A stretch of 64,000 nucleotides of DNA from Puccinellia tenuiflora. Its lineage: Eukaryota; Streptophyta; Magnoliopsida; Poales; Poaceae. Below the pieces are notes generated by a model. That model saw nothing but the letters and a program-made list of their open reading frames with translations, was not told the origin of the DNA and did no database searches. Made by a program: the position numbers and the translations under genes. Below are positions 13,334 through 25,118 of this stretch, one piece after another. Every line of letters begins with the position of its first letter. Within the stretch, counting starts at the first letter, position 1. Location of the stretch: contig QRDG01000846.1 of the NCBI GenBank assembly GCA_012064385.1, positions 186,001 to 250,000 of the forward strand, in the 5' to 3' direction.

Positions 13334-13343
13334 AAAAAGAGCT

Positions 13344-14902
13344 TGCTGCTGTATTAAAATAAGTTGGGTGGTGCCCCAAGCGAAGGCGGAATTGCAGCTA
13401 GTAGCAGTTTTCCCTCGTTTAACGAACCGAGGTTTATCGAACCAGTAGGACTTTGAAATCAACAACGAGGTGAATGATGAAGATCTCTGGCGCTTGACCT
13501 TCAACAGACGTGGACCTGCACACACTCAACCAAAATACTTTGCCCCCAACAGCGGAAAGGTTGTCAATCTTTCCGGTCTCGCAGAAAACAAAGCGGTTAA
13601 TTGTATGATGAAATAGATAAAATATGAAAAGTGACCAGAGGAATAATGATAATTAAAATCAAGTAAATGAGGTTGTAAACAATGTAAAAATATGGACCGG
13701 GGGCCATGGGTTCACTAGTGGAGTCTCTCAAGTAAATAAAATATGCATGTGATGGGTGAATGAATTACAGCTAGGCAATTGACAAGATCATGACACAAAC
13801 CCAATTTAGCTATGACAAAAAGGACATTATAATATTTATTGAGGCATCATGACAAGGAACAAAGACCGTTGAGTCCAACTACATCTTTGTCTAAAAAGTC
13901 CACCGTGGGATCGATATCCAGCCTGTCACCCAACGGTATTAAGTTGCAAGCAACAGACAATTACATTAAGTAAAGTGCATGAAGTAAGCAATACTAATAT
14001 CAAAATAGACATTAACATCGCTGTTTTACCCTTAGTAGCCACAGCACACCCTCGCCCTTAGACGTTTCTATCACTCGTGCCCAGGAACAAAAGGGGGCAT
14101 GAACCCACTATCTAGCATAAATACCTCTCTTGGAGATAAACACAATCACTTGGCCAAAGTAACTACGCACATCGGAGAGCATGCAAGAACATAAATTACT
14201 CATATAAGAATCATGCACAATCTGAACATAACTTCATAATCCATCGGATCCCAGCAAACACATCACATAGCATTACAATAATCGATCTTGATCATGTTAG
14301 GCAGCTCACAAGATCATAAGATATGAAGCACAAGAGAGAGAGACTACCAACTAGCTACTGCCATGGACCCGTAGTCCAAGGTGAGACTACTCACAAATCA
14401 TCCCGGAGGAAGGCATGGCGATGAAGAGCCCTCCAGGATCGATCTCCCCTCCGGCAGAGTGCCGGGATCAGCTTCAGATTGGACCCCGAACTAGGGTTTT
14501 CGATGACGGCGCGTCGGGGTCGATTTTCTGGAAAATAATGGCCGCCTCGACGTTTTTAGGTTTAATGTGAATTTATAAGCGTCTAATGGGGCCGAGGAGG
14601 TGCCCCACGGGCAGGGGCGGGCCCCACCCGCGGGTGGCCCCCAGGCCGCGGCAGCTGGCCGCCCCTGGCCTGTGGGTGGCCCCCAGGGCTGCCATTTTTC
14701 GTCCAATTCCGAGAATATTTCCAGAAGTAAATTTTCTGAAATACAAAAACAGCAAAAACAGGGAACTGGCACTAGGCATCTTGTCAATAGGTTAGTCCGA
14801 CAAAATGCATAAAAATGATATAAATGGCAGTAAAAACATGTGACAATATCACAAAACTAGCATGGATCACTCAAAAATTATAGATATGTTTGAGACGTAT
14901 CA
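13344..14902 (-). mobile_element. LTR C, 5' LTR of element 2
   Basis: Begins TGATACGTCTC on minus at 14902 and runs to about 13344. Compared with LTR B it lacks a short segment after the GC-rich block (around 14695). On its right the expected internal sequence of a further element is absent; unrelated sequence begins at 14903. Confidence 0.83.
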
Positions 14903-15223
14903 CCGCCTCCAACCCCGCTTCGCTGATTCTTGCTCCGCTGCGAGCTCTGGGGGCGCCGTACGCCGCTTTTATCACAAACGCGGCGCCGGCAACGGTCGAC
15001 GGGATGCCATCAATGTGTGCCCATTTGCTCAGTTTTGCCCTCAGGAACGGTCGACTGGGGGGTCCCACAAGCAGTGGCTACAAGCCCGGGTCAACTACCT
15101 GACGGAGACGGCAAGATTCACGGAATAAGTCCTTGCGCACAGACTAGGGTTAAAACTGAGGACGTTTCGCAACTGAGGGCAAAACTGAGCACATCGACAC
15201 AACTGATGGCAGAAGGATAATTT
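14903..15223. repeat. Unclassified 321-bp segment with long inverted arms
   Basis: GC-rich sequence unlike its neighbours, lying between LTR C and the partial internal region of element 3. The arms at 15005-15044 and 15173-15211 are inverted copies of each other, with an 18-base perfect core (gctcagttttgccctcag and its complement). Short direct copies of aacggtcgac lie at about 14992 and 15047. No convincing gene is seen. It could be a foldback element or part of an older transposon into which the array inserted. Confidence 0.5.
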
Positions 15224-15532
15224 GCCCATAAAAGTATCAGGCTTGCTGTATAAAAATTTCAGAAAAAGATAAAATTCAGAGATTTTATGGATTTTCGAAC
15301 AGTGAAGGACAGAAATCTGTTTCTGGACAGCAAAACAACACCTCGCACTTTCAATGCATTAGAGGCTAAACTTGGCACAAAAAACCAAAAGAAAAAGATA
15401 CAATGAAGTTGCTACAGAGGCAACAACTTCAAGACTCAAGAAAAAGTAAAAAGCAAACTGAAAGTAAAAGATGGGTTGCCTCCCAACAAGCGCTTTTCTG
15501 TAATGCCTTTTAGCTAGGCGCAATGCCAAATA

Positions 15533-16358
15533 TCAAGTTTTTTCGAAATCCATTGCAACTTTTCCTTCAATAAGAACTTCTTTCTCTTTAAGAGGAAAGG
15601 AAAACCTGCCTGTAATGGGAAAACGAAAGCGTATGCGGCCCTTTTTAACATCAATAAAAGCTCCCACGAAACAAAGAAAAGATCTTCCAAGCACAATATT
15701 AGCTTGAGCTTTTGACTCCAAAACCAAGAAATCAACCAATGTAGTCTTATTTTTAAAAGTGACAAGGACTTCATTACCTATTTTATAGAATTTTGAAGAG
15801 CTACCATCAGAATGAGAATGACAAATAGGATAATCAAATAAGTCTCCAAAATTCATAGTATCGAAAACCATTCTAGGCATGGTTGACATCATAGAACCAA
15901 TATCACAATAAGCAAGGAACCTTTTATCTTTTATTTCAATAGGAATATAAGGTTCCCAATTCCATCTATTTCAAGTGTTTTATAATTTTTAGAATTCTCC
16001 TCTATTCCATTAAATTTTAGATCACACAAAATATTTTCTATTTTATCCAATCTATCAAGTATTCCATCAGTTTTCTCATTCATGGGAAAAACAACCAAAC
16101 CATTTATAATTCTAAGAGATTCCGATTCATCAATTTCAAGAAAGTCTCCTCCAGTAATAACGTCCAAGGCATGCTTACATGCATCGGATAATCCATAGTA
16201 AAAGCATCTCAGTAAAACACACATAGCAAGCATGGGTTGAATCTTTTGATGTAATTCTGAAATTCTACCCAAGCATTTTTTAAACTTTCTCCACCCTCTT
16301 GTTTGAAGGTGAAGAATTCTGCCAAGAGAGTCATATCAAGAGTGGTAAAGCTAGACAT
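15533..16358 (-). pseudogene. gag-protease remnant of element 3 (distinct family)
   Basis: The reading starts at the ATG at 16358 with SFTTLDMTLLAEFFTFKQ. After a frameshift it continues with ELHQKIQPMLAM and FYYGLSDACKHALDVITGG, typical of the plant retrotransposon gag domain (alpha-helical, with F-Y-x-G-L). The segment 15892-15533 contains IVLGRSFLCFVGAFIDVKKG, the C-terminal part of the aspartic protease. Compared with elements 1 and 2 the gag is different and more compact, although the LTR type is shared. Stops and frameshifts make it non-functional. Confidence 0.7.
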
Positions 16359-16522
16359 TATGATAAAGCAAAATAACAAGACAGGAATAAAGTCTACACT
16401 AATTTTTTTGGGTTTTAAAATTTTGCACAAGAAAAATAAGCTAACGAGAAATAAAACAGGCAAGACAAAAACAAAGTAAAGTGATTGAGAGTGTGAGACT
16501 CTCCTTGCTGTAGCTCCAAGAT

Positions 16523-16539
16523 CCCCGGCAACGGCGCCA
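16523..16539 (-). other. Primer binding site, tRNA-Asp
   Basis: The same tRNA-Asp 3'-end complement, adjacent to LTR D, placed as expected for a 5' LTR on the minus strand. Confidence 0.82.
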
Positions 16540-16549
16540 GAAAAGAGCT

Positions 16550-18150
16550 TGATTGCTACTGATAAAGAGTTGGGTGGTGCCCCAAGCGAAGGCGGAGATG
16601 TAGCAAGCAGTAGTTTTCCCTCGTTAACGAACCGAGGTTTATCAAACCTGTAGGACCTTGAAATCAACAAGAAAGTTAATGTTGAAGATCTCTGGCGCTT
16701 AATCTTCAACCGATGTGGACCTACAGACACTCAACCAAAATACTTTGCCCCCAACGGCGGAAAGGTTATCAATCTTTCCGGTCTCACAGAAAACAAAGCA
16801 GTTAATTGTATAGTGAAATAGATGAATTATGAAAATGGACCAGAGGAGTAATTATGGTGAAAAGTGATGAATAAAGGTTGCGATCAATGTAAAAAGATGG
16901 ACCGGGGGCCACGGGTTCACTAGTGTAGTCTCTCAAGTAAATAGAAAATTCATATGATGGGTAAACAAATTACAGCTGGGCAATTGACAAGATTATAACA
17001 CAAACTTAATCTAGCTATGACAAAGAGAACATGATAATATTTAAGTAGGCATCACGACAATGAACAAAGACCGTTGAGTCCAACTGCATATTTGTCTAAA
17101 AAGTCCACCGTGGGATCGCTATCCAGCCTGTCACCCATCGGTATTAAGTTGCAAGCAACAGACATTTGCATTAAGTAAAGCGCATGAAGTAAGCAATATT
17201 AAATATCAAAATAGACTTTAACACCGCTGTTTTACCCTTAGTAGCAACAACACACCCTCGCCCTTAGACGTTTCTGTCACTCGTGCCCAGGAACAAAAGG
17301 GGCATGAACCCACTATCTAGCATAAATACTCTCTCTTGGAGATACACACAATCACTTGGCCAAAGTAACTACGCACATCGGAGAGCATGCAAGAACATAA
17401 ATCAACATATAAGAATCATGCACAATCTGATGATAACTTTATAATCCCTCGGATCCCAGCAAACACATCACATAGCATTACAAGAATCGATCTTGATCAT
17501 GTTAGGCAGCTCACAAGATCATAAGACATGAAGCACAAGAGAGAGGGAGACTACCATCTAGCTACTGCCATGGACCCAAGGTCCAAGGTGGGACTACTCA
17601 CAAATCATCCTGGAGGAAGGCATGGCGATGAAGAGCCCTCCGGGATTGATCTCCCCTCCGGCAGGGTGCCGGGATTTGCTTCAGAATCACCCCCGAATTA
17701 GGGTTTGAGGTGACGGCGCCTCGGGATGACTTTTCTGGAAAATAATGGCCGCCCCATCATTTTTAGGGTTTTTAGGATTTTATAGGCGTCGGAGGGGGCC
17801 GAGGTGGTGCCCAGGGGGCAGGGTGGGCCCCACCCGTGGGTCCAGGGGGCCGCGGCAGGGGGGCGCCTGTGCCCTGTGGGTGGCCCCTCAGGCTCCCCTT
17901 TGGTCTTCGGGTGTCTTATTTTGCATAAAAAATCTCCGTAAATTTTCGTCCAATTCCGAGAATATTTCCAGAAGTGATTTTCTGAAATACAAAAACAGCA
18001 AAAACAGGGAACTGGCACTGGGCATCTTGTCAGTAGGTTAGTCCAACAAAATGCATAAAAATGATGTGATAAGATAATAAAAACATGTGACAACATCACA
18101 AAATTAGCATGGATCACTCAAAAATTATAGATACGTTTGACACGTATCAG
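16550..18150 (-). mobile_element. LTR D, 5' LTR of element 3
   Basis: Runs on the minus strand from TGATACGTGTC at 18150 (one change from the TGATACGTCTC of A-C) to CAATCA at 16550. Overall order matches LTRs A-C but with more differences, so it is an older or separate subfamily member. Its right end interrupts the gag start of the tRNA-Lys-primed element. Confidence 0.8.
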
Positions 18151-18346
18151 CGGTGAAGCCGATGAAGATGTCGAAGCCGCCGACGGAAACCGTGGACCAG
18201 CCGGCAGGATCCTCCTTCGCCGGCGTCCAGAAGCCATCGTTGAGGACGTGCCCGGCTCCAGTCTCGTCAAAGTAGCTGACCAAGCCGACCGCGATGGTGT
18301 CGCCGACGCCGCCAGTAGATCCCGCCCGGAACGTAACCCCGGACAT
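18151..18346 (-). pseudogene. N-terminal gag fragment of a tRNA-Lys-primed Gypsy-type element
   Basis: An open frame starts at the ATG at 18346 (MSGVTFRAGSTGGVGD) and is cut at 18150, where LTR D was inserted; beyond that point the frame runs into LTR D. Its position straight after a primer binding site and LTR supports a gag start. The remainder of the element is not visible in the window. Confidence 0.5.
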
Positions 18347-18352
18347 CTCTTG

Positions 18353-18369
18353 CCCCACGGTGGGCGCCA
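18353..18369 (-). other. Primer binding site, tRNA-Lys
   Basis: On minus it reads TGGCGCCCACCGTGGGG, complementary to the 3' end of plant tRNA-Lys (CTT). It lies two bases inside the LTR end at 18372 and distinguishes this element from the tRNA-Asp-primed ones. Confidence 0.8.
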
Positions 18370-18371
18370 AC

Positions 18372-20470
18372 TGTCGTGGTATTGTCGAATCTAGCCTAGA
18401 CAGGGGTGCCATCCGGCTAGGTAGAGAGGTGGGTATAGGAGATGTAGGTGATGACGTGGATCACATGTTCGCTGGAGAACCCCAAGAGGAAGGTATGATG
18501 CAGTACAGAAGCAGTTTTCCCTTGATTACAAAACCAAGGTTATCGAATCCGATAGGACTTGGAGAAGGCTTAGCAAGGTGTCAATGACGCCGTTTAACAA
18601 TAATTGACGTGGACCTGCACACAATCACAAACAAACTACTTTGCCCCAACGAAACAGAGAGGTTGTCAATCTCTATGGCTTGCTGAACACAAAGAATTAA
18701 ATGTGTGGATGTAAAATATGATGAGAGTGAATTATAACCAGCGAGCAAATGATGATGAAAAGCTATTAAAATGGTTGTAAACAATGTAGGAAAATAGGAC
18801 CGGGATCCACAGTTCACTAGCGGTGTCTCTCCAGAAGATATACATGATGGGTAAACAAATTACAGCATGGCAATTGACAGAATTGGGGGCGCACAACAAG
18901 GCTATCATAAAACAATATAGTTCACCGTTTCATCTAATATGGCAATTATGTCAAAATACATAGACCGTTATCCAACTGCATCTATGACTAATAATCCACT
19001 CCGGGATCGCTATCCAGCATGTCACCCAAAAGTATTAAGTTTCAAGCAAAAGATCATTGCAATAAGCAAAGTGCATAATGTAAGCAATGTAAATAACACA
19101 AGGAAACCACACCGCTGTTTTCTCCCTAGTGGCAACAACACATCTCTTGTCTTAATCGTTTCTGTCAACCCGAGCTCAGACAAGAGAGGCATGAACTCAC
19201 TATCTAGCATAAATACTCCCTCATACAACACTAATAATTACTTGGTCAAAGCATCCACTAGCATCGGAGAGCATGCAAGATCATAGATAAAACACAGCAC
19301 ATAGATGAACAAGAGTAATGACTTCCACAATTCATCGGATCCATGCAAACACAATCATGTAGCAGTTACAGATAATATGATCTTGATCATGATAGGCAGC
19401 TCACAAGATCTAAGCAATGGAGTACAAGGAGGAGAGACAACCATCTAGCTACTGCTATGGACCCGTAGTCCCGTGGTGGACTACTCACGCATCACTCCGG
19501 AGGCAGGCATAATGGTGTAGATGCCTCCGGTGTCGATTCCCCTCTCTGGCAGGGTGCCGGGAAGAGCTGTAGAACCCTCCCGAACTAGGGTTGGAGATGG
19601 CGGCAGCCTCGGATGTCTTCTGGAAAAATATGATCGGGTACTTAGGGTTTTCGGGGCGAAGACCAATTTATAGGTGAAGAGGCGACTCGTGGCGACGAAG
19701 GAGGGCGCCAGGTGGGCCCCAGGCACGACCTAGGGTGGGGCCGCGCCTGGAGGGCGTCTGGAGGCTGGGAGCCTCCCCTCCGGGCGTCCTTCGGGTTCCA
19801 TCATTGTTTCAACTTGGAAATAAATCACGTATATTTTCAGCGCGTTCCGAGAAACTTCACAGAACAACTTTTTGGAAACAAAAAGACAGCAGAAAACAGG
19901 AACTGGCACTGGGCATCTTGTTAATAGGTTAGTTCCATAAATCGTGCCAAAATGATATAAAAACATTATAAAAACATGTGGCACTGATATATAATCAAGC
20001 ATGGAACATCAAAAATTATAGATACGTCGGAGACGTATCAGTAGGCGATTCCGGCGACGGGATGAGCACGAGTTTACCCAGTTTCGGATCTCGCAACGGT
20101 GGCGAAACCCTACGTGCTGCTATAATTCACTATAAGGCGATATGTGCCGATTGCAATGAAAGTTAGAGCGTGCCCTGAGGCATCCCTCCGTCCGGCTTAT
20201 AAAGGCGCCTGGACTAGGGTTTGCATGAAGAAACCTAACCGACTAAGTTACAAAGTTCTACTCTAATCCGGCTTGGGCCTTGCCTTGAGAGACAAGTCGA
20301 CTACAAGCAGGCCGCCTTCTGGAACCTTCTCTTAGCCGGATGGGCCTCCTGCGCTTCATCATACTAGGCCGCCCGGTAAGACGGATTCGGCTTACCACCA
20401 CTATGGGCCACCCTGGTATGCTGGCTTTTAGTCACCTCCATGAAGGTACCTGTTCGGCATATCCCCAATA
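18372..20470 (-). mobile_element. LTR of the tRNA-Lys-primed element, split by a solo LTR
   Basis: Two LTR pieces, 18372-18495 and 20041 to about 20470, become continuous when the solo LTR between them is taken out. The minus-strand start is near 20467-20470 (TATTGGGGATATGCC or TGGGGATATGCC, the usual TG start being altered or shifted). A TATA-like word (ttataaa) at about 20199-20205 and a gene-like leader suggest the LTR promoter region. Immediately right of it begins CACTA-derived sequence. Confidence 0.65.
18496..20040 (-). mobile_element. Solo LTR E
   Basis: An LTR related to A-D, starting TGATACGTCTCCGACG on minus at 20040. No primer binding site, polypurine tract or internal region lies on either side, which is the structure left by LTR-LTR recombination. 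The flanks read aggta on the left and gtagg on the right, so a five-base duplication is not perfect. It sits inside the LTR of the tRNA-Lys-primed element and is therefore younger than it. Confidence 0.7.
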
Positions 20471-20826
20471 GCCGCGCCCTCGCCGCTCGAGCCCGCCGCG
20501 CCCTCGACGTCCTCCTCCGCCGCCGGCGCCGACCTCGTAATTTTTAGGTGAAATTTTAGATTACTTAGGTAGAATTTAGGGTAGATTTTCTTAGTATTAC
20601 TTAAGTTAGATTAACTTAGAGTAGAAATTTTACTTAGGTGAAATTTTAGTATTACTTTTTTTAGTGTAGAAATATAAATTTTGACTTAGGTGAAATAGTT
20701 GACATACTGCAAAATAGAAATTTTGCTAAGTCCAAATAGTTGTTAGAGTATTATAATAATGCTAAGTCCCATATTAATTGACATACTGCAATTTTTTTTT
20801 GTGTTTTTAGTTTATTGTTCTCGGCG

Positions 20827-21213
20827 ATGATGTCCCTGTTTGACCAGAGGGGCGATGTACGGGACTGGGCTCCGTCGGGCTGGCACTGGGAGGTGCTACC
20901 TTCCGGGACGTGCAGCTTGGTGAGGAATCCGGGTGACGTCGTCGACCCGGATCTTCTTTGGTGGCAGTCGCGTGGGCCACGCTCGGTGCAGAGGGAGTCG
21001 GCCCCCGAAGAGGTGGTACGTCGCCGTATTAGGGAGAAGGACGAGCATGTCCGTCGCTACATGTATTTGTTGGATAGGCAGTATAGCAATACCTGGTCGT
21101 TTATTCAGAGGGTTTCTTATCACGTGAGCTATGACCCTATGAGGGTTCCTTATCTTTGGATGCGTAGCGCCGACGGCTCGGCACCCCGCGGCTCAGGACC
21201 CGGTCGAACTTAG
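20827..21213 (+). CDS. ORF of unknown function at the left of the CACTA remnant
   Basis: A frame of 128 codons from the ATG at 20827 (MMSLFDQRGDVRDW). It follows a plausible splice acceptor (gtgtttttag at 20801-20810), so the ATG may not be the true start. It is rich in Trp, Arg and Tyr, without a motif I can assign. It lies on the same strand and just upstream of the transposase-like exons, and is probably an exon of the transposon rather than a host gene. Confidence 0.35.
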   Translation: MMSLFDQRGDVRDWAPSGWHWEVLPSGTCSLVRNPGDVVDPDLLWWQSRGPRSVQRESAPEEVVRRRIREKDEHVRRYMYLLDRQYSNTWSFIQRVSYHVSYDPMRVPYLWMRSADGSAPRGSGPGRT

Positions 21214-21470
21214 TTTGAGAGGTTTATGCATGGGAGATGTATTAGTGATATTATTCGTGATGTATTAGGGTTAAATAAAAATGGACCCGAGCTATGTAAC
21301 TGGATTATTCTAGATGTAAGGGCGAGTTTGGTTCATGGGAGATGTATTAGTGATACTTTTGCATATTTGATCAATGTTGCTTTTGTAAAGTGAGGAAAAT
21401 AATGTTCCCTACTTTGAATTATTCTGCTAATGTTAACATTGTTTTATCTTTATTTTGTAATAGTTAAGCA

Positions 21471-23322
21471 ATGGATCACTTCAACAGCAGAGACAATGAA
21501 GAGGACATTTTCGCCATTGTACGGCAATCCGAGGTTGGAGCCGAAGTCGCTGGAGCAGAAGACAGTGGAGCAGAAGACGGCTCACAGTTTTTGAACGAGT
21601 CCAGTCCGGGAATGGAGATGGAACGAAGAGACGAAGCGCAATCAGATGCAATAATTGATTTGTATATATATGTATTAACGAATGTTTCTTATTTTAGACC
21701 TCCGCATCGACCCAATCTGGTAGAAGTAAACGAGGCCATGCCAAAGGGGTGGCCGAAGATGCGCATCTCCGAATTGAGCTCGTCTCTCCAGAGGGCAAAC
21801 CGTTGCTTCCCGAGGTGAACGCAAATAAGTTTGTGCATCAATGCGGAGTTATTGTTAGGGACAACATCCCAATCAGCGTTCAGGAATGGAATCAGCCATA
21901 AAAGGTAGAGGGAGTTAGTTATGTTGACAAAAGATCGAAGAAGATGCTTTGGGCCAAGATCATTGCACATTTCACCCTACCGTTCTTGGATGATGAAGCA
22001 AAGACAAATGCCATGAGGAAATTAGTCAATCATTTCGCTCTTAAGAAGATGGCTGAACAATTCAATAATTACAAGAACAGATCATACCGTGCGTATGTCA
22101 AAGATAAGAAAGCTCCAGATTTCACTGGCACAATAGAGAGGCAGCAGGCTCATTGGGACTCATTTCTGGAGTACAAGAATTCGGAAGTAACTAAGCAAAG
22201 GTCGGAAAAGAATAAGGAAAATGCAAAGAAAAAGAAATATCACCATAAGCTGGGGACAGGTGGCTACAGAAGTGCTGAGCCTAACTGGGATCAAGCTGAG
22301 GCCGCCATGCGCGAAAAAGGGATCATTCTAGCTACAGAGGCCTGGCCCCATAGGGCAAGAAATTAGGTACTTGGGCATGGGGGGCGGAGTATGACATGGA
22401 AACAGGGGAGTTAAAAAGTGATGAAAAGAAAGAAATTTCTATACCCCAGAAAGCAATTGTTAAAGCAACCGCCGAGGTTAAAGAGGGAAAGTTTATTCCC
22501 GACAGAGAGAACGACGAGCTGACAAAGGCCCTCAGGAATCCTGAAAAACCAGGATGAACATGAGGCTTTCGACCTAGTGTGCCATGGAAGATTGGGTTTC
22601 CCGAGGACCGTGAATTTTATAGAAGCCGAGCAAGAGCAAAGAAGAGGAAGGAGCAGGAGGAGGAAGACCGATTGAACAATCTAGAAGGAGAAAACGAGGA
22701 AATACTAAGCAAATAGAGGAATTGTGCGAGCAAGGGTCAACTCATCAGCTGTAGCAAGATAGTCAAGGTGGCCCATCTCAGCGGAGAAGCAGTGTGGCTT
22801 CCACGGGGGTCGGTGCCGATGAGGCACCGATGGATCACTACCCCGTGGATGATATTAGGGAGAATACAAGTTGTGAGCTACATGTGGGATTAAGGAACTC
22901 ATCCTTGAAGGCGGCGGACGGCTATGCTTTAACTTGTGAAACTACAACACTGTGGCATTGCAATGAGATTCCAGATGGCTATGGTCGTGTCGGTGTGGAT
23001 CAACTTGTACCGGGATATGAATCACTGGAGCTTGACATCCCTAGAGCTGATGATGAGAGGACATTGGGAGACATTGGGGGTGGTATCATTCTATGGCGCA
23101 AGAAATACATCGTGTTTCCAGGCTCGGTGCCAAGGCCACCATCGTCTCCTCCGAGTCGCGATTCACCACCTCCAAGTCCACATGATGACGAGAGGGACGA
23201 CCACCACAACACGAGTCCATCTCGATCTCCGCCGCCGCATCAGCCGACTCCTCAGCCGACTCTGCCGCCTCCGCCCACTAAGGCTCAAGGCCAAAAGGGG
23301 AAGCGCACCGCTTCGTCGATGT
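21471..23322 (+). pseudogene. CACTA TnpA-like gene, first half
   Basis: Exon-like segments: 21471 to about 21660 (acidic, starts MDHFNSRDNEED), then after an acceptor at about 21697 a segment with FVHQCGVIVRDNIPISVQEW and MLWAKIIAHFTLPF, typical of the plant Ptta/En/Spm transposase domain. Next comes a Lys-rich helical stretch to 22366, fragments to 22750, and at 22794 a DUF8039-like segment (MDHYPVDDIRENTSCELH) ending in a proline-rich linker. Lesions include a TAA at about 21898, a TAG in place of the expected Trp codon near 22363, and at least one frameshift before 22560. In En/Spm systems the matching protein binds subterminal repeats. The coding frame resumes at 30483. Confidence 0.65.
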
Positions 23323-23327
23323 GTAAC

Positions 23328-24877
23328 TGATGCATGTAAAATGCATACATGAACTTTGCATTATAATACTCATATTTCAATCATATTTGCATCATATAAG
23401 GGTTATATCATTGTTTTACAAGAATTTTGGGAAGATTTCACAGTTTTCCTATTTTTCTGGAATTAACCCTTCACTGGCAGAAAACCCTATTTTCTATATT
23501 TTGATGTTTCAGGGACCCAAACGACGTCCAAATGACCTAATATTTTGCGGGGATCATTTTTTGGAAGGAACGAAGCGTAGGAGCGAAGGAAGCGAACAAA
23601 CGGAGACCCGAGGGCCAAAAGAGGTGGGCCCACGCGGCCAGATTCCTTGGCCGCGTGGGACCCCCATCTTGGGCCTCGTGGCTCCGATGCCGTCCGTTTT
23701 CGTCTCCGTGGCTTCGTCTTGACCTAAAACCGACTATAAAAATAGTCCCCCGACGGCTTTCGGAAGGAGGCGGCGGAGAAACACAAAACCAAGAAACAGG
23801 AGACAGAAGGCTGCCGCCGGAGAAGATCGGAGGGGGAAACGCCGCCGGAATCACCTCCGGAAGGCTCCTCCATCCCCCTCCGGAGTCTCCATCAACACCA
23901 CCGTCAAGACCAGCACCATCTCCATCACCATCTTCGTGATCCACTTCATCCCCCTCATAGTTTGAGATAGTTCGAACCCTAGCTATTGTCTAAGTACTAT
24001 TCTACATGTTTGTGAATTGCTACTTGTCATTGTTTTGTGGGGAGATTATATTTTCAGATTGTGTTGTATCACTTATACCATTGAATCATATCATGTCTTC
24101 GCGTCGTGAGTAGTTATCTCATGTTCCTGGGGGCATAGGATGGATTGGCAATAATTTGCACTTAACTCGTGTTGAGTATTTGGTCAAGTTTTTATCTTTT
24201 ATGATTGTCTTGATGTACAATGTATGAAGTGCACCATATATTGAGTAATGCATGAAGGTGCTATCACACTAGTGTGATGGAAAGGGTAGGACCTAGGAGG
24301 ACACGTAAACCTTGGTCTAATACATGCAGTTACATTAGGAGGGGATTTATATCGGGGACCTTAGAGTGTAATGCTATGGTGGGACTTTATGTCTTAATAA
24401 TTCTTGTGCAGTCATTTACTTGGCCACATGATCCATCATAAGGGGTTTAGTTTATTTATTTAAATACACCTAATTATGGCTCCGTCCAAAGAATATTAAA
24501 ACTTGACAAAATGTTTACCTTGTTCTAGAAATATTTATGCCATTAAATCCATGTAGCCCTTGGGAACGTTTTCCACCTATAAGAAACACACCACTCAAGC
24601 TTGTCCTCTTGCTGCATAGAGGATTGGGCTTTCTCTCTTTGAGAGCTTTCACTTGTCATATTTTATTTTCAGCTTTTTACTTTATTACAAACTCTACACC
24701 AAAAACCCAAAAACACTTGCATCATTTAATCATTTTAGTTTGTCTAGTGCATAGATAATAAGAGAAGTGACACTCTTATTTGAGAGGATAAATACTTATA
24801 CCTTCTACTCCTCGTGGGGTCCATACTAATACTTACACATCGAAGATTTCAACGATCCCCTATACTTGTGGGTATCA
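23328..24877 (+). repeat. 5' LTR of the 7.15-kb element
   Basis: 1,550 bases. The first 25 bases contain a near-palindrome (atgcatgtaaaatgcatacat). A TATA box (tataaaaatag) at 23735-23745 gives a probable transcription start near 23765. The end is GGGTATCA. Confidence 0.9.
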
Positions 24878-24887
24878 AGACATTTTC

Positions 24888-24904
24888 TGGCGCCGTTGCC
24901 AGGG
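24888..24904 (+). other. Primer binding site, tRNA-Asp, one mismatch
   Basis: Reads TGGCGCCGTTGCCAGGG, complementary to the tRNA-Asp 3' end except for one base (A for G). It lies ten bases inside the 5' LTR. Confidence 0.85.
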
Positions 24905-25118
24905 AGTGTAGCGCTTAAGTTTTTATTCTTGTTTGCACTAGATATTTATTTTCAGTTCTGCATTTCTTTTTGTTTGTTTTACATCTTGCAATCATCTAAG
25001 CTTGGGGAGGTTTTCCTCTTTAACTTGTTTGGTTGTTAGTTTTTCTTATATTTACTTTCAGTTTTGCATTTAGTTTAGTTTTATTTTCAGTTTTATATAT
25101 CAAAACACAAAAAAAAAG

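Larger units (their letters stand above)
8334..13343 (-). mobile_element. Internal region of Gypsy-type element 2 (non-autonomous)
   Basis: This is a near-identical copy of the element 1 internal region, bounded by LTR C (5' LTR) and LTR B (3' LTR). The polypurine tract abuts LTR B (AAGCTTGGGGATGC on minus at 8334-8347). The gag-protease remnant occupies 13151-11246. Sequence from about 11245 down to 8348 is AT-rich and non-coding. No reverse transcriptase, RNase H or integrase segment is seen. Confidence 0.82.
15224..16549 (-). mobile_element. Partial internal region of a third, related Gypsy-type element
   Basis: About 15224-15540 matches the non-coding part of elements 1 and 2 (compare 10899-11190). 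The coding part (15533-16358) is a different gag-protease. The downstream 3' part and its LTR are missing, cut at 15223. Its primer binding site is at 16523-16539 and its 5' LTR is LTR D. Confidence 0.75.

Noticed and set aside
18125..18412. Treating the 95-codon minus frame as a host gene
   Set aside because: It begins next to a tRNA-Lys primer site and LTR and is cut by LTR D; better explained as a gag start.
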